Shown one piece after another: positions 15,903 to 24,840 of a stretch of DNA of 64,000 bases (positions within the stretch are counted from its first letter, which is position 1; every line of letters begins with the position of its first letter). The position numbers and the translations under genes are program-made. The stretch is taken from NCBI GenBank assembly GCA_964397295.1, contig CAYNJG010000007.1, positions 1 to 64,000 of the forward strand, in the 5' to 3' direction. The stretch is from CAYNJG01 sp964397295. GTDB lineage: Bacteria; Planctomycetota; Planctomycetia; Pirellulales; Pirellulaceae. Under the pieces are notes generated by a model. The model was not told where the DNA came from, did no database searches, and was given only the letters and a program-made list of their open reading frames with translations.

Positions 15903-18900
15903 TCAATTTGTATCACGGCGGTCCAGAATAAATTGTTCGAGTGCTTCGCGAATCTGATCTGACTTTCCGCGTTGAATTTTAATCACGCGAACATTGCGGC
16001 TCCGATTTCCACCGGCACCCGTGTCGAGCGATTCGACAAATCGTTTTATTTCTTTGCGAAGCTCGGGGGGAGCACGCATGACGATCGAGTTAGTTGTTTC
16101 ATCAACATCTAGCGACAGAATTGGTGAGCCTGCCGTAGCATTGATTTGTTGAAGCACTGACGCAACCTCGGACGAAACTCCTTCAGGTATGTCGACTTTC
16201 TTTCGACCGCCTCCCGACGAGAGCTGCGACTTGTAGACGTTACTCAGAATACCTAACACACGCTGAGCTTGAGTATTTTTCAGCGTGACGAGCTCTGGCT
16301 GGTAGACGACGATGGGGTTCGCCAAATCTTCGGAATCGAGCACGCGTAACAGCTCTTCAATTAGTTCTCGTTCCTTTCGATCGCCATGAATGATCAACGC
16401 ATTCAACCGATCGTCCGCGACCACCGCGACGTTTCCAAAGCTCGGTCCGAAGAGGCTGCCGAAGCCACTCATGGAACTCATCGAACTTATTCCGCCGGAT
16501 CGTGAATCGCTGGATCGCGAACTACCAGAACGTGAGCTACCTCCACCGCCGCCACCACTATTCTTTCGAAGTTGCTCGAACAAATCGCCAAGCAATTGGC
16601 GCATGTCTGCCGCACCTGTGTTGCGAAGAAGATAGACCGCAAAATCAGACCCCATACTCGTTTCACTGGAATCCGTGCGAGCCATCACACTTAGCAACTC
16701 TTCCAGTTGGTCTAGTGCTTCATGGTCTGAAGATGCAATCGTAATGCGATCATCTTCCGGCACAATTACCACCGGCGTGTCTGTGGGCGTTTCCGCAGCG
16801 GGCTCTTGTTCGTTAGATGGATCAGCCACTTTTTCATCAGCAGCAGGCGCCCGGGTACTAGTTTGTAGCGCTACGTAGCGCAGTGCCTTAGGGGTCGTTG
16901 CCTCAACGCTGTTACCATCTTCGCCTTCGTCCTCGTCGTCGTCGTCCAACCTAAGCGGAGAATTGGACGGCGCTGGAGCCGGAGCTGGCGCACGTTGGGT
17001 GCCTTGAATCTGGAACCCCGGATCTGACGGCGCGACGACTTGAATGCGATTCTTACGAATCCGAGGCCAGATCTGTTGAATCTGCTCGACTGCTGCTGTT
17101 ACATCACCACGAAACGGAATGGTACGAACATCACCATTGCCCTTTTCATTTTTCGCAAGGACAGAACGTTCGCCCATTTTCTTCAAGAGGCTTTTGACCT
17201 GATCGATTTGTGCGGTGCTGCCTCGAACAAAAAGCCGATTGGAAAAATAGTCGCTCGTGATCGTCGGAGAAGCACTGATTGGCTGATTCGCGTAGAGTGC
17301 GTCCACAGCACTTTCCACGGTCCACGGATCAACGTATGCCAACTCGAAGACTTCCAAGTCCGTTTCGGTACCAGACAGTTGCCCCAAGGAGCTGGCGACC
17401 TTTTTCTGCTGTTCTTCGGTCCCAACCACAATCAGCGTATTGCCGAAGTCATCGAGCTCGACGTTTGCTGGCGGTGTGGAACCTTGCAACAGCGCAGTGA
17501 CCGCCGCTTTGCCAGCGTTACCGGACATATTCGCCAATGCGTACGTCTTCGCGGTTCGATTCGAGCCCGCCAGTAGAGGATTGTCGAGCTGTGTTAGCAA
17601 GCCGCTGAAGATTTCGTGGTTCTTCGGAGTTGCGACTAAGAAAATCGTCTTTGTAGCTTCTTGGAACGACAGTGAAAAATTACCATTTCCGTTGAAGGTA
17701 CTTTGCAACGATTGGAAAGTTTGCTTTCCATCTGCGTTCTCAACCACGTAGGCCCGCATGACCGTTTCTTGCCCTGGAGCATTGTCCAACTGCATCACCA
17801 ATTGTTGAACACGCGCTTGATCTTGGTCACTTCCTGACACGATCAGTGTGTTGGAGTCCGTGTCGCTGGCTACGCGAACTTGTGGCATCAGTCGTTCGAT
17901 CGAGTTTTGTATGTTCGCGGAACTAGCTGATTTCAACACGTAAACGCGATCAACCGCCTTACTGTCAACATTGTTCACGCTATCAATCGCTTCTTTGACT
18001 CGAGCATGCTGATCTTCAGAAGCGGTTACGATCATGACGTTAGTCTCGTCGTCGTAAGTTACCTCGCCTTCGCCCACCATGTCTTCGACGATGTTATCCA
18101 TGTGACGAGCTGGAAACGAATCGAGGGCATATATTTTCGTTTTCGTTCCGGCCGACAAAGGTTGGTCCATTTGCTCAACCAGCGATGCGATCCGCTGCTG
18201 GTCGTCGTCGGAAGCACTCACGATCAGCGTATTGTTGTCATCATCAAAACCAATCGTTGCGTCATCGAACACATCGCGAAGTACATACCGTGCAGACCGC
18301 CCACCGCCGTTCTTAAATTGGTAGACCTTCGCAATGCGCTTGCGCGTCGCCGGCACCTGTGAGATAATCTCATCAATGAGTTGTTGCATCTGGGCCTGAT
18401 CTTCTTCAGCACCGCGAACGATCAAACCATTCATTGCCTCATTGATGCGAACCGACATTCGCGACATAAGCGAATCGTCAATCGACGCCAAAACGTCTTC
18501 GGCGTCGATTTGATCGCGGTCGAGCGGATAAACTTTCGTCACGCTTTTGCTACCGCTGCCATTGAGCTTTTCGGCGGTCTCACGAAAAACCTTGTGTTCG
18601 GCATCGGTCGCCGTGACGACAACTGAGTTGGTGCCGTCAATCCGGCTAACACGAGCTCGCGGCAGCAAACGTTCAAACGTCATCTCGGCTGCGCCAGCGT
18701 CCGTACGATCAAAGCGATAGATCTCGGTTGTCTGTTGCGTTTGTTGACCGGGAATATCAAGCTGCTCGAGAACAACGGCAATCTGTTCATGTTCATCAGG
18801 CAAAGCGGTCACGGTGATCGTACCGGTTTGTCGATCATCCCTTACTCGAGCGTCTTCCAACAAATCTCGCAATACATCAGCGGCAACGTACGGCTGAGCG

Positions 18901-21900
18901 TGCTTAAGCTGATAAACCTTGGCTGTACTTTTTTCTTTTGGCGGAACCTGAGCGATGATTTCGTCAATCAATTGTTGTATAGCCGCCTGGTCTTCGGCGC
19001 TGCCACGAACGATGAGGCTGTTAGTTTGCTCGTTCATCCGCAATGCAAGTCGCGAAAGCAGCGAATCGTCGATCGACTCGCGTACGTCTTCGACATCAAT
19101 TTGTTTCTTGTCTAACGGATAGACTTTCGTGATGCTGGCTTTTTCCCCACCGTTTATCTTCTCCGCCGCCTCACGAAACATTTCGTGTTCCAACTCGGAT
19201 GCCGTGGCTACCACAGAATTCGTACCGTAAAGTGTGCTAACACGCGCTCGTGGCGCAATCCGTTCGAAAACGTTTTCGGCGGAACGTGCGTTCGCCCGAT
19301 CGAACCGATAGATCTCAGTCGTCTGTTGCGTGTCGCTCGCCGAATCCATCTGCTCGACGACGTCCGCGATCATTAGATGTTGCTCTTCTGTAGCCGTGGC
19401 TATCAACGTGCGAGTGTCGCGGTCATCGATGAACCTCGCATCGCCTATAAGATCCCGCAAAATGTACTGTGCTGCATTTGGATTGGCATGTTTGAAGTGG
19501 TAGACCTTTGTTTGCTTCTTACCTTCTGCAGTCGTGAATTCTTCGATCGCTTGTTTTATGAGAGCGTGATCTTTTTCATCCGCCCATACGACTACTTTAT
19601 CTTCGCCCGCGGAAACGGTTGCTCCCGGAACCAATTGCATCAAGATGCTTCTCACGCGTGTCGGACTCGCCGTGCCAACGTCGTAACCTACGACGGTGCC
19701 GCCCCGATCATCGTTGTCGAGCTGCTCGATTGCTTTCTTGAATTTCTCATGGTCAAACGCTGATCCAATCGCCGCAACTTGTTGTCGACTATTGTTCGGT
19801 GTCAAACGCATGTCTGGAAACGTTGGCGAAAGCAACTGAATCACCGTCGTTGGCGGCATAGCCTTCACGGAATACGACTGCACAACATCGCCACCGTTTC
19901 CTGGTGCCGTATCGAGCTGTTGAATTACTGCTTCGATCCGTTTTTGTTCAGCCAATGGCGCTGTAACGAGGATCTTGTTCGAGCGTTTGTCGGCGCTGAA
20001 TTGTGCATTGGGGTAAAGCGGAGTCAACATTTCCACGACGGACGCGGGATCGCCGCGGTTGATCGTATAGCCAAGCAGCACGTTTTCGAACTCTGCTGGA
20101 TTGACATCGTCGCCTTGGAACGCGGCCAACGTCGTCGCCATTTTTTCATGCTCTTCTTCTGTCGCCCAAATCATGAGTCGCTTTCGCTGCGAGTCAGATT
20201 TAAACTGCGCAGACCGAGCGACTGTGCTTAGCAAAGACTGCATTTCGCCGGCATCCATGAAATTCGTCAAATAGCTTTTCCATGTTTGCGGCGTCGAACC
20301 GGCCAATTCCAACTCGATGTTTTGCAGAGCTTGAGTGATACGTCGAAAGTCGGCGGCCGTTGCCACAATTGCTAGTTGATTACGATCTCGCACTTCGGAG
20401 ATACGCGCTTTCGGCGCAAGCTCGCGAATTGTATCTAAATATTCAGCATCTAAAGGCTGTTTGAGCTTATGGAATCGCAACGCGGGTTTTTCAGCCACTT
20501 CTTCAGCCGTCACCAATTGTTCGATCGCGCTCTGTGCAATCTGCTGATCTTGCGAGCTACCACGAACGGCGATCCGTCCAGCAGTTTGCACAATGCTGGC
20601 GCGCGGAATTAACGGCTGAAGGAGTTCGGCAATATCGTCGGCCAATTCTGAATCGACGTTGTAGATTTTTACACCATTGCCCTCGCCCACGACTTCTACC
20701 GCGTCGAGTTTTTCGAGCGTATCCACGACGCCTTTTTGTTGTTCAGCGTCACCAACGACAAGTAAGCGACTTCCTGCTTGGTCACCAGAAATCTGCACGC
20801 CCGGGTTTGCTTGCGCTAAAACATTCTGCAGTTGGTCAATGTCTCTGTTGACGACGGAGTAGATCTCAAGCCTCGGCTCGTTGTCTCCCGATATGTTCGC
20901 TGTCATCTGGGCGAGTGTCTTGGCAATCGCGTCTTGCCGCTGCGGCGGAGTGAACGCAGTGAGCTGCTCGGCTTTTCCATCTCCCGTGAATTTTGCATCG
21001 CCGTAGAGTTTGCTAAGCGTCTCGATTGTTGCGCCAACATCCAAACCTTTCAACGAGTGAACTTGAAAGACGGGAGCTGGCGGCTTTGGCTTTTTTTCAG
21101 GTGGCTTCGGTTTTGGTTTCGGTTTCGGTTTCTGCGGAAGAGGAATCGAATCGATGAGCTTCCGAATGGCGTCCACACGACCGGCAGTATCGACGACCAT
21201 CAACTGGCCCGTCGCTGGTAGAGGAGTTACTCTAGCGTTCGCCCCAACAAAGGCACTAACTTCGGTCGCCACTTTATCAATCGGCCGACCCTTGAGCGAA
21301 AAGAGAACGCTTACATATTCGAAGCGCCCACGTGTAACCAGCTCTTCAGGTGTAACCTTGGGCACCATGTCGTACGGAATGCCGTCGGACGTCTTAGCGA
21401 CTATCAACATTTTTTCCCGACGCACAAGCGTAAAGCCTTTGCTCTGCAAAACACTGTTCAGCAAGTCAATCGCTTGCGTGGGTGAATGGTTCTTCGCATC
21501 GCTGTAGGTGAAGTTGCCAGCCGGAACTTCATTCATCACCAACGCCAAGTCAGCTTGTCCTGCGAACCACTGCAACACGTTGTTCCATGACTCGTTCCGG
21601 AACCTGAATCGCAGTTTGCCCCCAGCGACGAGTTGGCCGAACGCTCGCTTCTGAGTATCAGTGAGCAATGCAGAGAGTTTCGCGTTTGCGTCAGCAAGAA
21701 TTTGCGCGCGATTATCAGGCTGTGCTGTGACAATCGCGTTGCGTCTCTCATCAAGAACCGTTGCTACCTGCGCGATCTGTTCATCACTGAGCCCTAAACT
21801 CTGAGCGTACGATGGATCGCCGAGAGCCGTGAAGTCCGCCAGCTCTTGCGCATGCGTTGCAGAGTCACTCGTTAGCGAAACCGCTGCGCAAAAAAAACCG

Positions 21901-21956
21901 ACGAGGCAAAATCGACTGAAACACGGCAAGACACGTAAGCAAACATGGAGAGACAT
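15903..21956 (-). CDS. Giant secretin N1-like repeat protein without a secretin barrel
   Basis: The protein has about 2017 residues from the ATG at 21956. An in-frame TTG at 21980 is less likely. A signal peptide ends near THAQ, and a short helical region follows. Next comes an N0-like domain (LRFRFRNESWNNVLQWFAGQ) as in GspD, then roughly 22-24 successive modules of about 65 residues with the secretin N1 pattern (xKVYxLKxA, LxxLxxxARV, NTLIVxASxxDQ, IxxLIxQLD). Near the C-terminus are a Pro/Asp/Glu linker and a Gly/Ser-rich run. The chain stops in the middle of a module without any secretin channel domain. A Pro/Lys-rich linker (PKPKPKPP) follows module 1. It heads the gsp block, so a periplasmic scaffold or substrate-gathering role is inferred. 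GspD proper is encoded at 38344-42012. Confidence 0.85.
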   Translation of the reverse strand: MSLHVCLRVLPCFSRFCLVGFFCAAVSLTSDSATHAQELADFTALGDPSYAQSLGLSDEQIAQVATVLDERRNAIVTAQPDNRAQILADANAKLSALLTDTQKRAFGQLVAGGKLRFRFRNESWNNVLQWFAGQADLALVMNEVPAGNFTYSDAKNHSPTQAIDLLNSVLQSKGFTLVRREKMLIVAKTSDGIPYDMVPKVTPEELVTRGRFEYVSVLFSLKGRPIDKVATEVSAFVGANARVTPLPATGQLMVVDTAGRVDAIRKLIDSIPLPQKPKPKPKPKPPEKKPKPPAPVFQVHSLKGLDVGATIETLSKLYGDAKFTGDGKAEQLTAFTPPQRQDAIAKTLAQMTANISGDNEPRLEIYSVVNRDIDQLQNVLAQANPGVQISGDQAGSRLLVVGDAEQQKGVVDTLEKLDAVEVVGEGNGVKIYNVDSELADDIAELLQPLIPRASIVQTAGRIAVRGSSQDQQIAQSAIEQLVTAEEVAEKPALRFHKLKQPLDAEYLDTIRELAPKARISEVRDRNQLAIVATAADFRRITQALQNIELELAGSTPQTWKSYLTNFMDAGEMQSLLSTVARSAQFKSDSQRKRLMIWATEEEHEKMATTLAAFQGDDVNPAEFENVLLGYTINRGDPASVVEMLTPLYPNAQFSADKRSNKILVTAPLAEQKRIEAVIQQLDTAPGNGGDVVQSYSVKAMPPTTVIQLLSPTFPDMRLTPNNSRQQVAAIGSAFDHEKFKKAIEQLDNDDRGGTVVGYDVGTASPTRVRSILMQLVPGATVSAGEDKVVVWADEKDHALIKQAIEEFTTAEGKKQTKVYHFKHANPNAAQYILRDLIGDARFIDDRDTRTLIATATEEQHLMIADVVEQMDSASDTQQTTEIYRFDRANARSAENVFERIAPRARVSTLYGTNSVVATASELEHEMFREAAEKINGGEKASITKVYPLDKKQIDVEDVRESIDDSLLSRLALRMNEQTNSLIVRGSAEDQAAIQQLIDEIIAQVPPKEKSTAKVYQLKHAQPYVAADVLRDLLEDARVRDDRQTGTITVTALPDEHEQIAVVLEQLDIPGQQTQQTTEIYRFDRTDAGAAEMTFERLLPRARVSRIDGTNSVVVTATDAEHKVFRETAEKLNGSGSKSVTKVYPLDRDQIDAEDVLASIDDSLMSRMSVRINEAMNGLIVRGAEEDQAQMQQLIDEIISQVPATRKRIAKVYQFKNGGGRSARYVLRDVFDDATIGFDDDNNTLIVSASDDDQQRIASLVEQMDQPLSAGTKTKIYALDSFPARHMDNIVEDMVGEGEVTYDDETNVMIVTASEDQHARVKEAIDSVNNVDSKAVDRVYVLKSASSANIQNSIERLMPQVRVASDTDSNTLIVSGSDQDQARVQQLVMQLDNAPGQETVMRAYVVENADGKQTFQSLQSTFNGNGNFSLSFQEATKTIFLVATPKNHEIFSGLLTQLDNPLLAGSNRTAKTYALANMSGNAGKAAVTALLQGSTPPANVELDDFGNTLIVVGTEEQQKKVASSLGQLSGTETDLEVFELAYVDPWTVESAVDALYANQPISASPTITSDYFSNRLFVRGSTAQIDQVKSLLKKMGERSVLAKNEKGNGDVRTIPFRGDVTAAVEQIQQIWPRIRKNRIQVVAPSDPGFQIQGTQRAPAPAPAPSNSPLRLDDDDEDEGEDGNSVEATTPKALRYVALQTSTRAPAADEKVADPSNEQEPAAETPTDTPVVIVPEDDRITIASSDHEALDQLEELLSVMARTDSSETSMGSDFAVYLLRNTGAADMRQLLGDLFEQLRKNSGGGGGGSSRSGSSRSSDSRSGGISSMSSMSGFGSLFGPSFGNVAVVADDRLNALIIHGDRKERELIEELLRVLDSEDLANPIVVYQPELVTLKNTQAQRVLGILSNVYKSQLSSGGGRKKVDIPEGVSSEVASVLQQINATAGSPILSLDVDETTNSIVMRAPPELRKEIKRFVESLDTGAGGNRSRNVRVIKIQRGKSDQIREALEQFILDRRDTN
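18330..19508 (-). repeat. Two-copy tandem supra-repeat of three N1 modules inside the giant gene
   Basis: The codon for Lys of KVYHFKHA ends at 19508, the matching Lys of KVYQLKHA at 18920 and that of KVYQFKNG at 18329. The first spacing is 588 bases and the second 591. Each unit encodes three N1 modules in the same order: a KVYxxKHA module, a TTEIYRFDR module, and a TKVYPLD module containing SIDDSL. The order and wording are shared between units while other modules of the protein are much less alike, so an ancestral three-module block was duplicated. A third unit begins with KVYQFKNGGG but then diverges. Confidence 0.85.
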
Positions 21957-21980
21957 AAGAAGACTAGTCTGGCGAGGCAA

Positions 21981-22436
21981 AAGAATGGAACTTTTGAGTT
22001 TGGCGAGAACCTCAACTTATTCCTTTGCTCAGGGCATGTCGAGTTGCAATGGTTTCGTTGCTGAAATCAAACGATGAAATCAGCGAATTACCGGCAAAAT
22101 CTGGATTCGCGATGCTAACAAATTTGGCGTGTTGGATTTGATTCTTGATCCACCGCCATTTTTTCCATGGACCAGTGAAGGCCGCCTACTGCAATTCAAA
22201 GTTTCAGTTGAACAGCTCATGCAGTAGTGCTTACGCCAAACAACTGAGTCGATCGCATTTGTCGTAGGACCAGAATTGCGATCTCATTTCGACAGCCAGT
22301 GAAAGTAATCGAAGCGATCGAGCCAGCGTTGCCATCTATCCAATGCATCGACTTGCAACAAACTAATTGATGTAGAATTTTTTGGACTGCCGGCAACTAG
22401 TTTAGAGGTAAGGCGCACTTCAACGAACAATGTGTG
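21981..22436. other. Non-coding stretch between the giant gsp gene and the peptide operon
   Basis: About 450 bases without a credible gene. Short frames on both strands lack ribosome-binding sites and recognisable content. It separates two divergent transcription units (the gsp block leftward and the peptide/glycosyltransferase operon rightward), so promoters for both are expected here. I could not assign a convincing -35/-10 pair by eye. Confidence 0.5.
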
Positions 22437-22454
22437 AACGCAATTGTTTGCGTT
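22437..22454. promoter_or_regulatory. Perfect 7-bp inverted repeat, possible operator
   Basis: The sequence is AACGCAA, four bases TTGT, then TTGCGTT. The arms are exact complements. It lies 64 bases before the ATG of the cysteine-rich peptide, where a repressor or activator dimer could control the downstream operon. The short spacer would suit a DNA-binding dimer site better than an RNA hairpin. Function is inferred from position only. Confidence 0.4.
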
Positions 22455-22505
22455 GCGTTTTGCCAAAGTTCAATCGATGTTGAAAATCCGAGTCGAGTGG
22501 TATTC

Positions 22506-22513
22506 AAGGAGGA
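22506..22513 (+). promoter_or_regulatory. Strong Shine-Dalgarno for the cysteine-rich peptide
   Basis: AAGGAGGA ends five bases before the ATG at 22519. It is a near-perfect anti-16S match, while most genes in this window have weak or no Shine-Dalgarno. It fixes the start codon (an in-frame upstream start at 22444 is thereby rejected) and suggests unusually efficient translation. Confidence 0.75.
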
Positions 22514-22518
22514 ATCCC

Positions 22519-22731
22519 ATGAAAAAGTCATTAATAGCGTTTGCGTTTGTTTCGATTCTGGGTGCGTCATCTTATGTAGTTGAAGGCGCAACCGCCGACC
22601 TACCTCCATGTTCTGGCACATGGTGCACGGTCTATCGCGTATTCGGCGAAGATACGTTTTGCTGCCCAACCGGTACCAGTTGTCCCAATCCGGACGGCGC
22701 TAGCAGCGAGTGCGTCGCAGAGTCGAGCTAG
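22519..22731 (+). CDS. Secreted cysteine-rich small peptide precursor
   Basis: The product has 70 residues. It has a classical signal peptide (Lys-Lys, a hydrophobic core about residues 5-20, then VEGA as a probable cleavage region). A mature part of about 46 residues follows, with six cysteines at positions 31, 36, 48, 49, 55 and 65 (pattern C-x4-C-x11-CC-x5-C-x9-C) plus several Pro, Gly and Thr. Six Cys suggest three disulfides after export. I know no exact family. It is preceded by a strong Shine-Dalgarno and a palindrome and begins a long same-strand run that goes into glycosyltransferases, so it may be a substrate or product of that system. It could equally be a free-standing secreted peptide. 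Confidence 0.75.
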   Translation: MKKSLIAFAFVSILGASSYVVEGATADLPPCSGTWCTVYRVFGEDTFCCPTGTSCPNPDGASSECVAESS

Positions 22732-22921
22732 GCTGTCATAGCTCGGCCACTACGAAAACCAGTGGGTCGCTGTCGCGAAAAACCGCATCGCCTTTGCGTT
22801 GTGCGTGACAGCGACTTACGAAGCTACGGAAAACCACATCGATGGTTGTTTCCCGAACGTCAAATCCATGTCTGGATGCATTTCCGTTCATCCAGTAACA
22901 ACGAGTCAGACTGGAGCGAGC

Positions 22922-23803
22922 ATGGCCAAATCAAAAGTAATCAATTGGACAATCGTAACCGCTTTCTTGGCGTTGAACCTTGTCGGATTCGGCCTGTCCG
23001 CAAAGCGGCGTCAGGCGGAAGCGGCGACTCAGCGTTGGCTGATGGAACTTAAGGGTCGGCAAGGCGATGTTTTGGCAAGATGGCACGCAGCAGATTCCAT
23101 CCCGATCGAGTCAGCTTTGTGCAAAGGCGCGATTCGAGATATGCAATTAAAGTACGATCCGTCCGGTAACGCTGATGGATCGTACACGGAATTAGACGAC
23201 AGACAAGCGGATAAGCTAGCCGACGCAATTCATGATTTGGCCTCGGCCTATCGACGCGGTACGGCCCGAGCGCTCATGAAGTACATGGGTTCTCGTGGAG
23301 AAAAACTCAATCCCATCGATGTAGCCAAATTCACTAGCTACCTAGTCGAAAAGCACGGACTGGATTCTTCCGAGCTCGAAGCGCTTAATCTCGAGCAGCA
23401 ATTCGTTACGTTTTGGGATGCCTACGGAATCTCACCAGAATGGAAAGCGGTCGTTCCTAAAGAATCAAGTGTTCATGTCTGGACATGCCATTCCGAATCC
23501 AGCGAATCGATTTCCGAGCCGAGCCAAATGGATGGCGTGACGGCCGAATTGTGGCAACGTCGCGGCGTCCGCCATCACAACTTCGAAAACACGGATGACA
23601 CTGCTGAAATGAACCTTGCAATGCACGGCAATGTCACCATCGCCGACGTGCGACTCGTCATTCAACACACGGGGGAAGGCGTCCATACGATTTGTCCCTA
23701 CACGGTTCGGTTTTGGTACAGCCAGCAGCGACAAGATTGGATTCCTCATCTTCTGTTTCAGTTTCGTACTTCGAGAGACATTCCTGAGGAAGTACTTTTC
23801 TAA
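22922..23803 (+). CDS. Hypothetical membrane-anchored protein
   Basis: The 293-residue protein is not recognised. The ATG at 22922 was chosen because it places one hydrophobic segment (WTIVTAFLALNLVGFGLS, about residues 7-24) near the N-terminus as an anchor. An earlier start at 22799 would bury it. The rest is soluble and largely helical: a region near residues 60-130 with DDRQADKLADAIHDLASAYR, and a C-terminal part with several Trp and His (VWTCHS, HTGEGVHTICPYTVRFWY). The last part resembles a beta domain. The gene lies 190 bases after the peptide gene and 43 before the DUF1573 gene, in the same direction. Confidence 0.65.
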   Translation: MAKSKVINWTIVTAFLALNLVGFGLSAKRRQAEAATQRWLMELKGRQGDVLARWHAADSIPIESALCKGAIRDMQLKYDPSGNADGSYTELDDRQADKLADAIHDLASAYRRGTARALMKYMGSRGEKLNPIDVAKFTSYLVEKHGLDSSELEALNLEQQFVTFWDAYGISPEWKAVVPKESSVHVWTCHSESSESISEPSQMDGVTAELWQRRGVRHHNFENTDDTAEMNLAMHGNVTIADVRLVIQHTGEGVHTICPYTVRFWYSQQRQDWIPHLLFQFRTSRDIPEEVLF

Positions 23804-23846
23804 GCCAAGCGACCTGTATCGCGTTTCACACTCCACGAGACACGCA

Positions 23847-24830
23847 ATGTTCTCTCCAAAAGTCGTTTTCTCCGTCGTCGTTGCTACTTTGGTGGTGGAG
23901 GTCCTGATTTGGAAAATCCACGAGCCAGTTTCTTTCGCGCGGCAATTCGATCCGGTGCACCGAGAAGACATTCACTTCGAGCCATCGGAATTCGATTTAG
24001 GCAACGTGACTCCTAACGAACGACAAAGCCTCGCCGTTACGGTTACTAACCTAAAAAATCGAGCCATTGTCTTTCAACAACCCCAATCGAGTTGTGGCTG
24101 CATTCGGTTCAAGCTGGATGGTCCCCTCGAACTCGCTCCTAACGAAACGACTGTGTTGAATCTGGACTACAAAGCACCGCGAGCGCCTGGTGAAATATCC
24201 AAAAACATATTGTTGCGAGTGGCTTCCGCTAACTCGACATGGCGTATCCCGTTCAAGTGCAAGGTTGTTGCGGACGCGTGGTCCGACCCACAAGACCTTG
24301 AACTGGTAACGAACAACAATACCGCAACTGAAAATGGCCTATTGCATTTTACCAAAAGCAATTCGATAGGCTTTGTCATTTGCTCAGACCCTGAAATCAT
24401 GGACGTCCAACTCGGCACTCCATCGAGCAAAACGCAATCGTTTGACATCACTGTGCGATCCGATTTTGGAGAAGGATACGTCGCGTTTCTTGATACGAAT
24501 GCCAACCATGTCTTGACGGTACCGGTCACCTGGCGAACTCCACGATGGATGGAATGCTGTCCGGCAAGAGTGACACTGGAGCCCGGTCTTTCGCACAATG
24601 AGAGTTACGAAATTGTCGTGCTCCGCGATTCACAAAAGACGCAAGTTCCGTCAATCGAGTCGCTGGTTCCTTGGCTAAACGTCGACCGTCAATGGTCCGT
24701 ATCCGAGAAGGTCGAACGATTCATCATTGAAGTCGACGCCAAGGCAATGCCCAAAAGCTTCCAAGGACCAATCGTCGCCGTATCCGACTCAAATTCTGGT
24801 CAGAGTGTAGAACTCGAAGGCAAGATCTAG
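23847..24830 (+). CDS. DUF1573 domain protein, membrane-anchored
   Basis: The 327-residue protein starts with an N-terminal anchor or signal (VVFSVVVATLVVEVLIWKI). The DUF1573 immunoglobulin-like domain follows at about residues 40-140: FEPSEFDLGNVTPNE, then VTNLKNRAIVFQQPQSSCGC and APGEISKNILL. The SSCGC motif is the typical end of the first part of such domains. A second beta-rich domain with the shorter SLVPWLNVDRQW segment fills the C-terminal half. DUF1573 proteins are exported and abundant in planctomycetes and Bacteroidetes, with no settled function. It ends ten bases before the GT39-like gene, so co-expression with the glycosyltransferases is likely. Confidence 0.8.
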   Translation: MFSPKVVFSVVVATLVVEVLIWKIHEPVSFARQFDPVHREDIHFEPSEFDLGNVTPNERQSLAVTVTNLKNRAIVFQQPQSSCGCIRFKLDGPLELAPNETTVLNLDYKAPRAPGEISKNILLRVASANSTWRIPFKCKVVADAWSDPQDLELVTNNNTATENGLLHFTKSNSIGFVICSDPEIMDVQLGTPSSKTQSFDITVRSDFGEGYVAFLDTNANHVLTVPVTWRTPRWMECCPARVTLEPGLSHNESYEIVVLRDSQKTQVPSIESLVPWLNVDRQWSVSEKVERFIIEVDAKAMPKSFQGPIVAVSDSNSGQSVELEGKI

Positions 24831-24840
24831 CGCGGCAACG

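Noticed and set aside
20832..21221. 129-residue plus-strand frame opposite the giant repeat gene
   Set aside because: Shadow of a highly biased repeat gene. The content (Arg/Trp/Phe-rich) and lack of a ribosome-binding site argue against coding. Many similar antisense frames occur across the gene.
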